Source: Hyphomicrobiales bacterium
GTDB taxonomy: Bacteria; Pseudomonadota; Alphaproteobacteria; Rhizobiales; Beijerinckiaceae
Length of the DNA: 48,278 nucleotides
Reading direction: 5' to 3'
Assembly (NCBI GenBank): GCA_003963405.1
Contig: RXIY01000040.1
Location: 1 to 48,278 of the forward strand
Shown piece after piece: positions 35,777 to 45,748 of this stretch. Position numbers and translations under genes: made by a program. Under the pieces are notes generated by a model that ran no database searches, was not told the origin of the DNA, and saw only the letters and a program-made list of their open reading frames with translations. Each line of letters begins with the position of its first letter. The stretch's first letter is position 1.

Positions 35777-37240
35777 TCAGGGAATTGCCAGGGGGAGGCG
35801 AACCATGAATTCACTCCCTCTTCCCAGGCCCTCGCTTTTTGCTTCGATTGTTCCGTCATGCAATTCGATAAGTTTTCGTGCGAGCGCCAAGCCGATCCCG
35901 ATCCCCTCGTGAGTTCTGTCAGAACCGTTTTTCATTTGATTGAACAGTCCGAAGATCCATTTGATCTGCTCGGGTCGAACGCCGACGCCGGTGTCGCGCA
36001 CACTCACCAATGCCTCGTCGGCCTGGCGTGAAACGGTCAAATCGACCGTCCCGCCTGGATCAGTATATTTGGCGGCGTTATCCAGGAGATTGCTGATTGC
36101 TTGGGTAATCCGAACATCGTCGCAACTGATTGGCAACGCCTTGTCTGCGAGAATGACGTTCAGCTTTATGCCTTTCTTTTCGAACTGGGCCTTGTGAGAG
36201 TCCTCGATGAGAGCCACCATCTCATTGAGATCGCGCTTTTCCTTCCTGAGATCGATTTGCCCGCATGCCATGCGTGACACTTGGAAAATGTCTTCCACCA
36301 CCCTGGTCAGATGCCGGACCTGCCTCTGCATCCTCGAAAACAATGTCTGGAATTTCTTGTTTATGGTCGAATCATTTCCCATTACATCCATTGCCAGTTG
36401 GATCGTCGCGAGCGGCGTTCGTAGTTCGTGCCCCAGCGTCGCCAAAAATTCATCTTTGCGCTGGTTGGCCTCATGCAGGGCTTGAATGGCGAATTCACGA
36501 TCGCTGATGTCGGTGTTCGCGCCGATCCATTCACGCACTTTGCCATCGGGGTATAGCAGTGGGACCCCTTTTGCGGCCATCCACCGATATTCGCCATCGC
36601 ACCGACGCACCCGATAATCCACGACGTAGAGCGTCTTCGTTTCGACTGCGCGCCGCCAAACGGGTTCGACGCGCGCACGGTCGTCGGGATGGATCGCTTC
36701 GAGCCAGCCCCACCCGGCGGCTTGCGCGACTGTCTGACCGGTGAACTGGAGCCACGTAGGGTGCACTTTTTCCTTGGTAACCAGGCCATCCGGGCCGGTT
36801 GTCCAGAGCACCTGGGATGTGGCGAAGACAAGCGCCCGGAACCGCTCTTCGCTCTCCCGCAGGGCTTCGTGGGACAGCTTCTGTTTGGTGACGTCTTCCG
36901 AGGCGATGACAATGCCGCCGATTTCTCCGCTCGCATCGCGCCACGGCCGTAGCGACCAACTGACATATTGAACCACGCCGTCTGCGCGATCAAACCGTTC
37001 GTCTGCCGCGCTGAAGCACTCTCCGGCTAACGCCCTTCTGTGAAGTTCTTTCCAGCGCTCCGGGATTTCGGGAAAAAGGTCGTAATGGCGCAGCCCTTTG
37101 ATGGGCGTTGGCAGGCTATAATCGTCGATCCACCTACCACTCGCGGCAAGGTAGCGCATCTCCCGATCGAACATCGCCACTGCTGTAGGCAGGTCGTCGA
37201 TGAAAAAACGTAAAAAATCTGTTCTGCCGTGTCTTTCCAT
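35777..37240 (-). CDS. Orphan soluble PAS-PAS histidine kinase
   Basis: A 487-residue kinase without TM segments. PAS1 is at ~12-118 (FIDDLPTAVAMFDREMRYLAAS) and PAS2 at ~130-248 (ERFRALVFATSQVLWTTGPDG ... GANTDISDREF). The HisKA H-box FLATLGHELRTPLATIQLAM has His271, then HATPase_c (ISNLLDNAAKYT, VRDTGVGVRPEQ, GIGIGLALARKL). No response regulator lies beside it, so its partner is elsewhere. The DNA is visibly less GC-rich than the flanking dnaG-rpoD and hyp genes, hinting at transfer. The AAGGG near the ATG at 37240 supports this start. PAS2 is of the PAS_3 type with the PHP-like IHPDDRARV motif. Confidence 0.92.
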   Translation of the reverse strand: MERHGRTDFLRFFIDDLPTAVAMFDREMRYLAASGRWIDDYSLPTPIKGLRHYDLFPEIPERWKELHRRALAGECFSAADERFDRADGVVQYVSWSLRPWRDASGEIGGIVIASEDVTKQKLSHEALRESEERFRALVFATSQVLWTTGPDGLVTKEKVHPTWLQFTGQTVAQAAGWGWLEAIHPDDRARVEPVWRRAVETKTLYVVDYRVRRCDGEYRWMAAKGVPLLYPDGKVREWIGANTDISDREFAIQALHEANQRKDEFLATLGHELRTPLATIQLAMDVMGNDSTINKKFQTLFSRMQRQVRHLTRVVEDIFQVSRMACGQIDLRKEKRDLNEMVALIEDSHKAQFEKKGIKLNVILADKALPISCDDVRITQAISNLLDNAAKYTDPGGTVDLTVSRQADEALVSVRDTGVGVRPEQIKWIFGLFNQMKNGSDRTHEGIGIGLALARKLIELHDGTIEAKSEGLGRGSEFMVRLPLAIP

Positions 37241-37742
37241 GACCCTTGAACACGTTTCTGTTTCTGCTCCATGTCCATTTTGTCATGATATTCGAATAAA
37301 ACATTCCAGCAAGCCTTTATGCGGTCGAATGGAAAGCTGATGGAGCGTCGACGCAGTCAAGATATTAAACTCCATGGCAATCTCGTGTTTTCATGCTTCA
37401 TCTCTTCTTTGATGTTTGGTCCGGCGCGGTTTTCCCAAAGCGCCTCTCGGCAGCGCGGCGTCCGATAGGCATTGCGTTCGGATGACAAAGCTGTTCGGAG
37501 CGGTCGCCGCGGTCCCGTACCGCCAGCGCGGCGCGAGAGCTCCGAGTTCTCGACCACGGCTGGGCCTCCGAAAAACCGATCATCCATGATCGCGCGAAAT
37601 CGAGCGCGTTGAAGATTGGCATTTTACCTTTTAAGGTTGATTGGCGGTTGTTGATCAAAATGGCCACCCCGCGTCTTGCTTTACCGCAGGAAAGCGCCGA
37701 CTTCTTTGAACTGTGTAAACATTGTATCAAGGGAGGAATGGA
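37241..37742. other. 502-bp intergenic stretch without a convincing gene
   Basis: Between the orphan kinase and the divergent SH3 protein gene. It is AT-richer than average and holds short open frames on the minus strand (37357-37587 and 37398-37730) with no recognisable protein pattern or ribosome site. A small hairpin ACCTT-TT-AAGGT lies near 37626-37637. It probably contains both promoters plus degraded sequence; no insertion-sequence ends were seen. Confidence 0.5.
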
Positions 37743-38228
37743 ATGAAAAAAACGAGCTTATGGGCGGCATGTGCAGCATTCGCCGTTGTCCTGTCCGGCT
37801 CCTCGGCGATCGCCGATACGCTTGCAAGCATTGCGACGATCCACAAGGGTCCGGGCAATTCCTACCCGGTTCTCGGGCGCATCCCTGTTGGCGGCGAGGT
37901 CGACGTCGTCAATTGTAATGCTGGCTGGAAAGCCAATTGGTGTCATGTGAAATATCAGGGCATCGACGGTTTTGTTAACGCGAACACGCTTGCCCCCTCA
38001 GGCAATGACGTGATTGTCGCCCCTATTGTCACGAACAACGCCGCCTATATGCGCAGCGGGCCGGGACAGAGCTACTCTGTGGTTGGCGTTCTGACGCCGA
38101 ACAGCCAGGTTGATGTGAAGAAATGCACGACCACCTGGCTCCAGGGCTGGTGCAAGGTCGATTTCGACGGCCTTGAAGGCTGGGTGCATGGCTCGCTGCT
38201 GCAACGCCAGGGCGCTCTGATGAATTGA
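37743..38228 (+). CDS. Secreted protein with two bacterial SH3 domains
   Basis: A 161-residue exported protein. The signal peptide MKKTSLWAACAAFAVVLSG...AIADT leads into two SH3-type-3 repeats: ~28-82 (ATIHKGPGNSYPVLGRIPVGGEVDVVNC...WCHVKYQGIDGFV) and ~93-155 (AYMRSGPGQSYSVVGVLTPNSQVDVKKC...WCKVDFDGLEGWV). Each repeat has a Cys pair, likely disulfides. Such domains bind cell-wall peptides or mediate periplasmic contacts. The ATG has GGAGG seven bases upstream. It is followed by a strong terminator. The function beyond the envelope is unknown. Confidence 0.9.
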   Translation: MKKTSLWAACAAFAVVLSGSSAIADTLASIATIHKGPGNSYPVLGRIPVGGEVDVVNCNAGWKANWCHVKYQGIDGFVNANTLAPSGNDVIVAPIVTNNAAYMRSGPGQSYSVVGVLTPNSQVDVKKCTTTWLQGWCKVDFDGLEGWVHGSLLQRQGALMN

Positions 38229-38258
38229 TGAACGCCAGTTAATCGTTTGCGGTAGGTC

Positions 38259-38292
38259 GACCCGCGCCAAGCCTGGCGCGGGTCTGAATTTT
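38259..38292. terminator. Rho-independent terminator between SH3 gene and hypE
   Basis: An 11-bp stem starting GACCCGCGCCA with loop AGCC ends at 38284 and is followed by TGAATTTTTG. It lies between the convergent SH3-domain gene (stop 38228) and hypE (stop 38298), and could serve both strands. Confidence 0.88.
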
Positions 38293-38297
38293 TGTGA

Positions 38298-39347
38298 TTA
38301 GCAAATCCGCGGCAATTGCTCACCCGCGAGCCAGTCCACGATGCGGGAGCCGCCGAAGGACGAGGTCATCTGGACGAAGCGCCGGTCATCCTCCACGGCG
38401 GCGCCGATGATGGCGGCGCTGCGGCCGAGCGGATGGGCGCGCATCGCCCCGAGCAGCGTCTCGGCGGCGTCGGCGGAGACGACCGCGACGAGCTTGCCTT
38501 CATTGGCGACATTGAGCGGATCGAGCCCGAGCAGCTCACAGGCGGCCGCGACCTCCGGCCGCACCGGAATGGCGGCTTCTTCGATGCGGAACCCGACGCC
38601 CGATTGCTGGGCGATTTCATTGAGGGTGGCGGCGAGACCCCCACGAGTCGGATCGCGCATGAGGCGAAGCGACGAACCCGCGGCGGCGACCATCGCCGCG
38701 ACGAGGCCGTGCAATGCCGCGGAATCCGACAGGATCTCGCAATCGAACTCGAGATTTTCGCGCTTCGACATGATGGCGACGCCGTGGTCGCCGATCGAGC
38801 CCGAGAGCAAAAGGACATCGCCCGGTCGCGCCTTGTCGCCGGAGAGTTCGAGCCCTTCCGGCACGAGCCCCACGGCGGCCGTGGTAATGAACACGCCGTC
38901 GGCCTTGCCGCGCTCCACGACCTTGGTGTCGCCTGTAATGACCGGCACGCCGGCGTCGCGCGAGGCGGCGCCCATGCTTTGCGCAATGCGCGCGAGATCG
39001 GCGAGCGCAAACCCCTCCTCGATGATAAAACTTGCGGAGAGATAGAGCGGCCGCGCGCCGCACATGGCGACATCGTTGATCGCGCCGTGAACGGCGAGCG
39101 AGCCGATGTCGCCGCCGGGGAAGAACAAGGGCGAGACCACAAAGGCGTCCGTCGCCATCGCCATGCGGCCCCTGGGCGTCTCGAAGATGGATTGATCGTC
39201 GCCCTGCCTGAGCCAGTCGTTATCGAAAGCGGCATGGAATATTTCGGCGATCAGCTGGCCCATGGCCCGGCCGCCGGCGCCATGCGAAAGATCGACGCGG
39301 CCGTTCCGCAGATCCAGTCTGCGGCGCCAGGCCTTCTCCCGCGTCAC
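38298..39347 (-). CDS. hypE: Hydrogenase maturation protein HypE
   Basis: HypE, 349 aa, dehydrates the carbamoyl group placed by HypF on its C-terminal Cys to thiocyanate, supplying CN to the [NiFe] active-site iron. The sequence ends PRIC, the required terminal cysteine. AIRS/PurM-fold motifs are clear: RVDLSHGAGGRAM, DQSIFETPRGRMAMATDAFVVSPLFFPGGDIG, and MRDPTRGGLAATLNEIA. I chose the GTG at 39347, which overlaps the hypD stop by GTGA; an upstream ATG at 39407 lies inside hypD. It is the last gene of the hypABFCDE operon. Confidence 0.97.
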   Translation of the reverse strand: MTREKAWRRRLDLRNGRVDLSHGAGGRAMGQLIAEIFHAAFDNDWLRQGDDQSIFETPRGRMAMATDAFVVSPLFFPGGDIGSLAVHGAINDVAMCGARPLYLSASFIIEEGFALADLARIAQSMGAASRDAGVPVITGDTKVVERGKADGVFITTAAVGLVPEGLELSGDKARPGDVLLLSGSIGDHGVAIMSKRENLEFDCEILSDSAALHGLVAAMVAAAGSSLRLMRDPTRGGLAATLNEIAQQSGVGFRIEEAAIPVRPEVAAACELLGLDPLNVANEGKLVAVVSADAAETLLGAMRAHPLGRSAAIIGAAVEDDRRFVQMTSSFGGSRIVDWLAGEQLPRIC

Positions 39348-40489
39348 GAGGCCATCCTCTCGGCGGCCGTCGTCGGGGGCTGCTCCCGGAAGCGCCGATA
39401 GGTCCACTGCGCGGCGCAGGCGCCTTCAGAGGACACCATGCAGGAGCCGATCGGCGTCTCCGGCGTGCACACAGTGCCGAACAGCTTGCAATCCTGCGGA
39501 CGTTTCGCGCCGCGCAGGATCGCCCCGCACGCGCAGGCGGGATTGTCGCGCGCGGTCGGCGTCCTTATTCCGAACCGGCGCTCGGCGTCATAGAAGGCGT
39601 AGGCGTCCCGCAGCCGCAGCGCGCTCGCTTCGACCATCCCGAGGCCCCGCCATTCGAAGCTCTCGCGCAATTCGAAAATATCGCGCATCTCGCCCTGAGC
39701 TTTCAGGTTTCCTTCGATGGAAACCGCGCGGCAGTACTGATTTTCGACCTCGCGGCGGCCGTCGTTGACTTGTAGCGTCAGCATGATGATGGCCTGCATG
39801 ACGTCGAGCGGCTCGAACCCCGCGATGACGACGGGCTTGCCGAATTCCTCCGCGACGAAGCCATAGGGCCTGACGCCGATAACGGCGGAGACGTGCGAGG
39901 GTCCCACGAATCCGTCGAGATCGGGTCCCGCGCCGCCGCTTTTCAGAATGGCCCGCATGGCGGCGGGGGTCAGCACGTGATTGCAGAAGATGGAGAAGTT
40001 GCGAAGCTTCCTTCTCGCGGCGAGACGGATGGCGAGGGCCGTCGGCGGCGTCGTCGTCTCGAATCCGATGGCGAAGAACGCCACCTCCCGCCCTGGCTCC
40101 GTCTCGGCGATGCGGATGGCGTCGAGCGTGGAATAGACCATCCTGATGTCGGCGCCCGCCGCCTTGGCTTTCATGAGGCTGTCGCCTCCCGTCGCCGGCA
40201 CGCGCATGAGGTCGGCGTAAGTGCACAGCGTCATCGCAGGATCACGGGCGAGGGCGATCGCCGCATCGATGCGTCCAACGGGCAGAACGCAGACCGGACA
40301 ACCGGGGCCATGAATCATGCGCACATTGGCGGGCAAGAGATCTTCGAGGCCGTAGCGGGAAATCGCGTGCGTATGGCCGCCGCAGAACTCCATGAACCGA
40401 TAGTCGCGATCCGGCCGGGCGATCTCCGCGAGGCGCCGCGCAAGGCCGCGCGCGAGCGCGCCGTCGCGAAATTCGTCCACATATTTCAT
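39344..40489 (-). CDS. hypD: Hydrogenase maturation protein HypD
   Basis: HypD, 381 aa, is the Fe-S scaffold which, with HypC, assembles Fe(CN)2CO. The catalytic cysteine motifs are present: [12 protein letters not shown] (Cys36) and GPGCPVC (Cys64, Cys67). [11 protein letters not shown] follows, and the C-terminal [4Fe-4S] cysteines lie in [31 protein letters not shown]. The ATG at 40489 overlaps the hypC stop by ATGA, and the stop overlaps the hypE start by 4 nt, so translation is coupled on both sides. Confidence 0.98.
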   Translation of the reverse strand: MKYVDEFRDGALARGLARRLAEIARPDRDYRFMEFCGGHTHAISRYGLEDLLPANVRMIHGPGCPVCVLPVGRIDAAIALARDPAMTLCTYADLMRVPATGGDSLMKAKAAGADIRMVYSTLDAIRIAETEPGREVAFFAIGFETTTPPTALAIRLAARRKLRNFSIFCNHVLTPAAMRAILKSGGAGPDLDGFVGPSHVSAVIGVRPYGFVAEEFGKPVVIAGFEPLDVMQAIIMLTLQVNDGRREVENQYCRAVSIEGNLKAQGEMRDIFELRESFEWRGLGMVEASALRLRDAYAFYDAERRFGIRTPTARDNPACACGAILRGAKRPQDCKLFGTVCTPETPIGSCMVSSEGACAAQWTYRRFREQPPTTAAERMAS

Positions 40490-40710
40490 TGCGAGGGTCC
40501 TGCGATTTCCCTGATCATGGCGAGGGTGCGCTCGGCTTCCGTCGCGTCCACTTTCGAGAGCGCAAAGCCGACGTGCAGGATCACATAGTCGCCGACGCTG
40601 AGACCATCGAGAAGCGCGACGGAGATGGTCTTGGAGACGCCGTCGAGCGACACCTTCGCCATATCGTCCGGAAGAAGCTCCGTGACGCGCACGGGGATCG
40701 CTAGACACAT
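40486..40710 (-). CDS. hypC: Hydrogenase maturation chaperone HypC
   Basis: HypC, 74 aa, a small OB-fold chaperone that carries the Fe(CN)2CO moiety with HypD and delivers it to the hydrogenase large subunit precursor. The invariant N-terminus MCLAIPV has the essential Cys2. The middle [14 protein letters not shown] and [17 protein letters not shown] are family-typical. It overlaps hypF by 10 nt and hypD by 4 nt. Confidence 0.98.
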   Translation of the reverse strand: MCLAIPVRVTELLPDDMAKVSLDGVSKTISVALLDGLSVGDYVILHVGFALSKVDATEAERTLAMIREIAGPSQ

Positions 40711-42992
40711 GCCGCGCTCTCTTTCTGTTTCATGCTCTGCAAGGCTGCCCGCGCGATCGCCGCTTGCCCGAGCGACAGGCCGCCGTCGTTGCACGGCGCC
40801 TTGCGCGCAAGCATCGGCGAGAGCCCGCGCGCGCGCAGCGCGTCGCTCAGGCCTTCGGCCAGGATCAGATTCATCATGCAGCCCCCGCCGAGCGCCACCC
40901 GCGTCAGGCCGCGCGTCCGCGCCTGCGCCTCGATCCAGGCGGCGCAGCCATCTATGACCGCGCCGTGAAAATATTCCGACGCTTCGCGCCGATCGAGCCC
41001 GCCTTCCGCGATTTCGGACAGGACGGGCGAGAAATCGAGAACGCCGTTTTCGAGCAAGAAGCCCCTTTCCGGCTTTCGGGGCGCGCGCGCCAGCGCCTCG
41101 AACGCCATGGCGGCCTGTCCTTCGTAGCCCTGTTCGAGGCAAATTCCGGCGAGCGCCGCGGCGGCGTCGAACAGCCGTCCCATGCTGGTCGTCGTCGGCG
41201 TCGCGCTGCGCCGCAGCCGGTCCGCGAGCCTCGCGACGCGCGGCTCTCGCGGAAAAAGCTTGTCGGCAAGGTCAAGGCGCCCGATCGCCGCGAGCGCGGC
41301 GACGCCCATGCGCCAGGGTTCGCGCGCCGCGCGATCGCCGCCGGGCAGGGGAAGGGGCGCAAGATGGCCGAGGCGGGTCCAGCGCGCGCCCTCGAGCAAC
41401 ATGAGTTCGCCGCCCCAGGCGCCGCCGTCGTCGCCCATCCCATAGCCGTCGAGCGCGACGCCGAGAACGGGCGTCCCGATCCCGTGCTCCGCGGCGATGG
41501 CCCCGACATGGGCGGCGTGATGCTGCACGCGCAGCAAGGGCGGACCCATGTCCTCGGCCAGGCGGGTCGAGAAGAAGTCCGGATGGAGATCGCAAGCGAC
41601 GAACTCCGGCGCAACATCCAAAATCGAGACCAGATGGCGAAGGCATTCTTCGAAAAAGCGGGCGCTTTCGACGTCGTCCAGGTCGCCGATGTGCTGGGAG
41701 ACGAAGGCCTCGCGTCCACGCGTGACGGTTATCGTCGATTTGAGACCCCCGCCGAGCGCGACGACGCAGGGACCGTCCGTACCGAGATCGACCGGATCGG
41801 GAACGAAACCGCGCGCGCGGCGCAGAAAGGTCGGCGCGCCGTCGACCACGCGCATGACGGAATCGTCCGCGCGCGCGACGATGGCGCGGTCGTGGCCGAC
41901 GATGAGATCGGCGACGCCGGCAAGCCGACGCCGGGCGTCGTCGTCGTCCGTCACGAGCGGTTCGCCGCCGGGGTTTGCGCTCGTCGCCACCAGCGCGAAT
42001 TCATGCGCCGCCGTGCGCCACTCCGTCGAGGACGGGGAGCCCGCGGCGGCGTGAAAGAGAAGATGGTGCAGCGGCGCATAGGGCAGCATGACGCCGATGC
42101 GCCGCAATCCGGGCGCCACTGAGGGGGCGAGCGCGCCTGGAGACTCGAGCAGCACGATCGGAGCGGCGGAATGCGCGAGCAGCGCGCGCTCCGCGGATGA
42201 GGGCGGGGCGAAAATCTCGACCGAGGCGAGATTGGCGGCCATGACGGCGAAGGGCTTGGCGTCGCGTTGCTTTCGCCGGCGCAGCGACGCGACGGCGTCC
42301 TCGTTGCGCGCGTCGCACATCAGATGATAGCCGCCGATCCCTTTCAGCGCCACAATGGCCCCCTGCCGCAGGGCGGCGACGATCGTTTCAACATCCTGAT
42401 CGAGCCGCGGGCCACAGCGCGGACAGGCGATGGCCTCGGCATGGAAGCGGCGGCTGCCGGGGTCGCCGTAATCCGCCTCGCAGGCGGGACACGGGGGAAA
42501 GGCGGCCATCGAGGTCCGCGCCCGATCATAGGGCAGGGCGGACGTGATCGTGAAGCGCGGCCCGCACTGGGTGCATGTCACGAAGGGATAGAGGTGGAAC
42601 CTGCCCGAGGCGTCGAAGAGATCGTCGAGACAGGCGGGGCATGTCGCGGCGTCGGCGACCATGCGCGTCGTCGTCTTGCCGCCGACGCTCTCGACGATCT
42701 TGAAAGTCTCGGCGTCGCCGCGCGTCTCCAGTCGCTCCACCTGGATGGCGTCGATTGTCGCGAGGGGCGGCGCTTCATCGCGCAAGGCGGCGAGAAAGGC
42801 GTCGCAGCGCGCGCCTTCAATCTCCATGAGCACGCCGTCGGCGTCGTTTCGCACGAAGCCGGACAGTCCGTAGCGCATGGCGATCTGCCGCGCGAAAGGC
42901 CGAAAGCCCACGCCCTGCACCGCCCCGCGCACGTGCAGGCGCAGCCGATCCGAAGAGTCGCGCAACGCCTCCCGAGGCTCCACGCGCGCCAT
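40701..42992 (-). CDS. hypF: Carbamoyltransferase HypF
   Basis: HypF, 763 aa (normal full length), converts carbamoyl phosphate to carbamoyl-AMP and moves the carbamoyl to HypE for cyanide synthesis. In order: acylphosphatase domain (~15-100, [19 protein letters not shown]); two zinc fingers (CPAC...CTQCGPRF and CPAC...CPRCGPRL); a YrdC-like domain (~205-390, [16 protein letters not shown]); and a Kae1-like carbamoyltransferase domain (~400-763, [27 protein letters not shown]). It begins 4 nt after the end of hypB and overlaps hypC. Confidence 0.98.
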   Translation of the reverse strand: MARVEPREALRDSSDRLRLHVRGAVQGVGFRPFARQIAMRYGLSGFVRNDADGVLMEIEGARCDAFLAALRDEAPPLATIDAIQVERLETRGDAETFKIVESVGGKTTTRMVADAATCPACLDDLFDASGRFHLYPFVTCTQCGPRFTITSALPYDRARTSMAAFPPCPACEADYGDPGSRRFHAEAIACPRCGPRLDQDVETIVAALRQGAIVALKGIGGYHLMCDARNEDAVASLRRRKQRDAKPFAVMAANLASVEIFAPPSSAERALLAHSAAPIVLLESPGALAPSVAPGLRRIGVMLPYAPLHHLLFHAAAGSPSSTEWRTAAHEFALVATSANPGGEPLVTDDDDARRRLAGVADLIVGHDRAIVARADDSVMRVVDGAPTFLRRARGFVPDPVDLGTDGPCVVALGGGLKSTITVTRGREAFVSQHIGDLDDVESARFFEECLRHLVSILDVAPEFVACDLHPDFFSTRLAEDMGPPLLRVQHHAAHVGAIAAEHGIGTPVLGVALDGYGMGDDGGAWGGELMLLEGARWTRLGHLAPLPLPGGDRAAREPWRMGVAALAAIGRLDLADKLFPREPRVARLADRLRRSATPTTTSMGRLFDAAAALAGICLEQGYEGQAAMAFEALARAPRKPERGFLLENGVLDFSPVLSEIAEGGLDRREASEYFHGAVIDGCAAWIEAQARTRGLTRVALGGGCMMNLILAEGLSDALRARGLSPMLARKAPCNDGGLSLGQAAIARAALQSMKQKESAACV

Positions 42993-42995
42993 GCG

Positions 42996-43907
42996 TCAGC
43001 CCGCTCCGGCGGCCGCCCGCACGATGCGCGCCTCGATCCAGGCGTAAAGCGCAGCCAGGCCCTCGCCGGTCGTGGCCGAGACGACGAGCGTCTGTAGCCG
43101 TGGATTGACCCTCAGCGCATTGGCGAGGCACGCGCCGACATCGAAGGAGAGATGCGGCAGGAGGTCGGACTTGTTCAGCAGCATGAGATCGGCGGCGGCG
43201 AACATGTCGGGATATTTGAGCGGCTTGTCTTCCCCCTCCGTCACCGAAAGCACGACGATCTTGTGCGCCTCGCCGAGGTCGAAGGCCGCGGGGCAGACGA
43301 GATTGCCGACGTTTTCGATGAACAAAACGCCATTCTCGGGCAGCGTGAGACGGTCCAGCGCGTGGCCGACCATATGGGCGTCGAGGTGGCAGCCCTTTCC
43401 CGTGTTGATCTGGATCGCCGGCGCGCCGGTCGCCCGGATGCGCTCGGCGTCGTTCGAGGTCTGCTGGTCGCCCTCGATGACCGCGACGGGATGCTTACGT
43501 TGCAAATCGCCAATCGCGCGCACGAGCAGGCTCGTCTTGCCCGAGCCGGGGCTCGAAACGAGATTGAGGGCGAGCACGCCCCTTGCGGCGAGACGGCTGC
43601 GGTTTTCACGCGCAAGCGCGTCGTTCTTGGACAGAATGTCGCGCTCGATGCGGATGATGCGGTCCTGGCTCAATCCCGGCGCATGGACCCCGGCGATCCC
43701 CGCGCCGAAGTCAAGCAATTCGCCCTGCGCGTGGTCGTGCGCGAGGGCGCCATGCGCATGGTCGTGATGGTGGTCGTGACGATGGCTGTCGTCATGATGA
43801 TGGCGAGGATGTGCGTCGCCGCGCCCCGCGAGCGCCGGCCCCTCTTTGTCAGCTTGTCCTTCCACCGCGTCGATCGAGGCCGTTCCGCAGCCGCACACAG
43901 CGCACAT
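42996..43907 (-). CDS. hypB: Nickel-inserting GTPase HypB with His-rich segment
   Basis: HypB, 303 aa, the GTPase that with HypA inserts nickel into the hydrogenase large subunit. The N-terminal high-affinity nickel motif CAVCGCG (residues 2-8) is present. A His-rich stretch at 33-59 has 13 His in 27 residues, matching HypB proteins that also store nickel. The SIMIBI GTPase domain has a P-loop (~118-126, SSPGSGKTS), [24 protein letters not shown] and NKSDLL. The ATG at 43907 shares one base with the hypA stop; earlier in-frame codons lie inside hypA. Confidence 0.98.
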   Translation of the reverse strand: MCAVCGCGTASIDAVEGQADKEGPALAGRGDAHPRHHHDDSHRHDHHHDHAHGALAHDHAQGELLDFGAGIAGVHAPGLSQDRIIRIERDILSKNDALARENRSRLAARGVLALNLVSSPGSGKTSLLVRAIGDLQRKHPVAVIEGDQQTSNDAERIRATGAPAIQINTGKGCHLDAHMVGHALDRLTLPENGVLFIENVGNLVCPAAFDLGEAHKIVVLSVTEGEDKPLKYPDMFAAADLMLLNKSDLLPHLSFDVGACLANALRVNPRLQTLVVSATTGEGLAALYAWIEARIVRAAAGAG

Positions 43908-44248
43908 CAGTCGACCTCCAGCTCCTCGATGCGCAGCTCGTCGCCCGACGTCATCTGCACATGCCGCCCGCCGCAGCCCGGACAGGGTCCAAACCGTTCC
44001 GTCAGCGGGACGCTTTTCCCGCAATCGAGACACCAACCTTCGCCCGGCGCGCGGATGATGTCCAGCTTCGCGCCTTCCGCAATCGAGCCGCGGGAGACGG
44101 CGTCGAAGCAAAAACTCAGCGCTTCCGGCTCCACATGGGCCAAGGCGCCGACCCTCAGTCTTACGACGCGAACCCGGCTGAAGCCCTGCTTGCGCGCCTC
44201 GTCTTCCAGGATGTCGACAATGTGTTCGGTCAGAGCCAATTCATGCAT
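43907..44248 (-). CDS. hypA: Nickel metallochaperone HypA
   Basis: HypA, 113 aa, brings nickel to the hydrogenase precursor together with HypB. The N-terminus [10 protein letters not shown] has the nickel-binding His2. The structural zinc site is formed by Cys73/Cys76 (CLDC) and Cys89/Cys92 (CPGC). It is the first hyp gene on the minus strand, 49 bp after the MFS transporter stop. With such a short gap it either shares that gene's transcript or has a promoter inside it. No slyD-like or structural hydrogenase gene follows or precedes. Confidence 0.97.
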   Translation of the reverse strand: MHELALTEHIVDILEDEARKQGFSRVRVVRLRVGALAHVEPEALSFCFDAVSRGSIAEGAKLDIIRAPGEGWCLDCGKSVPLTERFGPCPGCGGRHVQMTSGDELRIEELEVD

Positions 44249-44297
44249 TGGCGCGCTCTTGAAAGTGGCGGTCGAGCCGCGGTTCCATCGCGGTTGT

Positions 44298-45569
44298 TCA
44301 GATACGCGGACTCTTCTTCGTCTCTGGCATCGTTGCGTAAACGACGAGCGACACGAAAATTGCAGCGCTCGCATACCAGTAGAACCAGCTTTCATGACCT
44401 CGCGATTTCAGCCAAAGCGCCACATATTCGGCCGAACCGCCGAAGAGCGAGACGGTCGCGGCATAGGGCAGGGCGACGCCCGTGACGCGGATGGCGGCGG
44501 GAAATAGTTCGGCTTTCACCACGGCGTTTATCGAGGTGTACAGCCCGACGATCAGCCAGGCGAGGCAAACGAGCGCGAAAGCCGTCCAGGCGTCGCGGGT
44601 CTTTTCGATCGCCATGAGCAGGGGCGTGGTGAAGAGCGTTCCCAACACGCCGAAGGCGACAAGCATGGGCCTGCGCCCGATGCGATCCGACAGCGCGCCA
44701 TAAAGCGGTTGCAGAAGAAGCGCGAAGAGAAGCGAGCCCGCTGAAATCCAGGTCGTCTCGGCAGCGGAGAGGCCCGCCGAAAGCTTCAGGAATTTCTGCA
44801 TGTAGGTCGTATAGACATAGAAGGCGACGGTGCCGCCGAGCGTCAGGCCGACGACCGTCGCGGTCTCGCGCTTGTGGGCCAGCAGCCCCTCGAGTGAACC
44901 CTTGCGGGATTTTTGATCCAGAGCCTCGTAGGCGGGCGTCTCGGCAAGGTCGCGGCGCATTCGCAGGATCACGACCGCGAGCAGAGCGCCTATGACGAAA
45001 GGAATGCGCCAGCCCCATTCGCGGAGCGCCTGCTCGTCGAGGAATATATTCTGGATCAAAAGCAGCACGACGAGCGCGAGAAGCTGTCCCGCGATCATTG
45101 TCACATATTGAAAGCTCGAATAGAAACCGCGATGAGAGCCCGGCGCGGTTTCGGCAAGATAAGCAGCGCTCGACCCGTATTCTCCGCCGAGGCTGACGCC
45201 CTGAAGGAGTCTTGCGAAGAGGAGCAGCGCCGGCGCTCCGGCGCCGATGGCCGCGTATGTCGGCGCTAGCGCAATGATGAGCGAGCCGGCGCACATCAGC
45301 AGCACGGAAAGCATCAGCGCCTGTCGCCGTCCGCGACCGTCGCCGATCTGGCCGAAGACAAGGGCGCCAATCGGGCGCATGAAAAATCCAAGGGCAAAAA
45401 CCCCCGATGCCGAGAGCATCTGCGCCAGGGGATCGTCGCCGGGAAAGAAAGCATCGGCAAAATAAAGCGAAAAAGCCGAATAGACGTAGAAGTCGTACCA
45501 TTCGACCAGATTGCCGGCGGAGCCGACGACAATCGCTTTCATCCTTTGGCTTTTTGCGGCTAACGCCAT
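44298..45569 (-). CDS. MFS transporter, metabolite:H+ symporter (KgtP/ProP-like)
   Basis: Major-facilitator secondary transporter, 423 aa, about 12 TM helices. Family signatures are GNLVEWYDFYVYSAFSLYFA in TM1, GALVFGQIGDGRGRRQAL in loop 2-3, LLQGVSLGGEYGSSAAYLAE in TM4, and LSDRIGRRPML in loop 8-9. These fit the metabolite:H+ symporter group, which imports carboxylates such as 2-oxoglutarate, or osmolytes. The ATG at 45569 (MALAAKSQRMKAIV) is chosen; the frame is open to 45635. It lies 49 bp upstream of hypA, same strand; no functional link to hydrogenase is known. Confidence 0.93.
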   Translation of the reverse strand: MALAAKSQRMKAIVVGSAGNLVEWYDFYVYSAFSLYFADAFFPGDDPLAQMLSASGVFALGFFMRPIGALVFGQIGDGRGRRQALMLSVLLMCAGSLIIALAPTYAAIGAGAPALLLFARLLQGVSLGGEYGSSAAYLAETAPGSHRGFYSSFQYVTMIAGQLLALVVLLLIQNIFLDEQALREWGWRIPFVIGALLAVVILRMRRDLAETPAYEALDQKSRKGSLEGLLAHKRETATVVGLTLGGTVAFYVYTTYMQKFLKLSAGLSAAETTWISAGSLLFALLLQPLYGALSDRIGRRPMLVAFGVLGTLFTTPLLMAIEKTRDAWTAFALVCLAWLIVGLYTSINAVVKAELFPAAIRVTGVALPYAATVSLFGGSAEYVALWLKSRGHESWFYWYASAAIFVSLVVYATMPETKKSPRI

Positions 45570-45748
45570 GATGCGCCATCCAGATTCAGGCTTCCGCCAA
45601 CGATGAGGCGCTCGATTGTCATAGTTGATCCACAAACTAGAGATGCCCGAGACGCCGCGACTATTTTGTCTATTCCGACGAATGACGCAAAATGCTAAGG
45701 TTAATATTGCCGCTCCCGGTAAAAACGACGCGAAGAGGATCTTCGTGA

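Noticed and set aside
37357-37730. Two overlapping minus-strand open frames that might be a transposase remnant.
   Set aside because: No DDE or helix-turn-helix pattern, no terminal repeats and no ribosome site.
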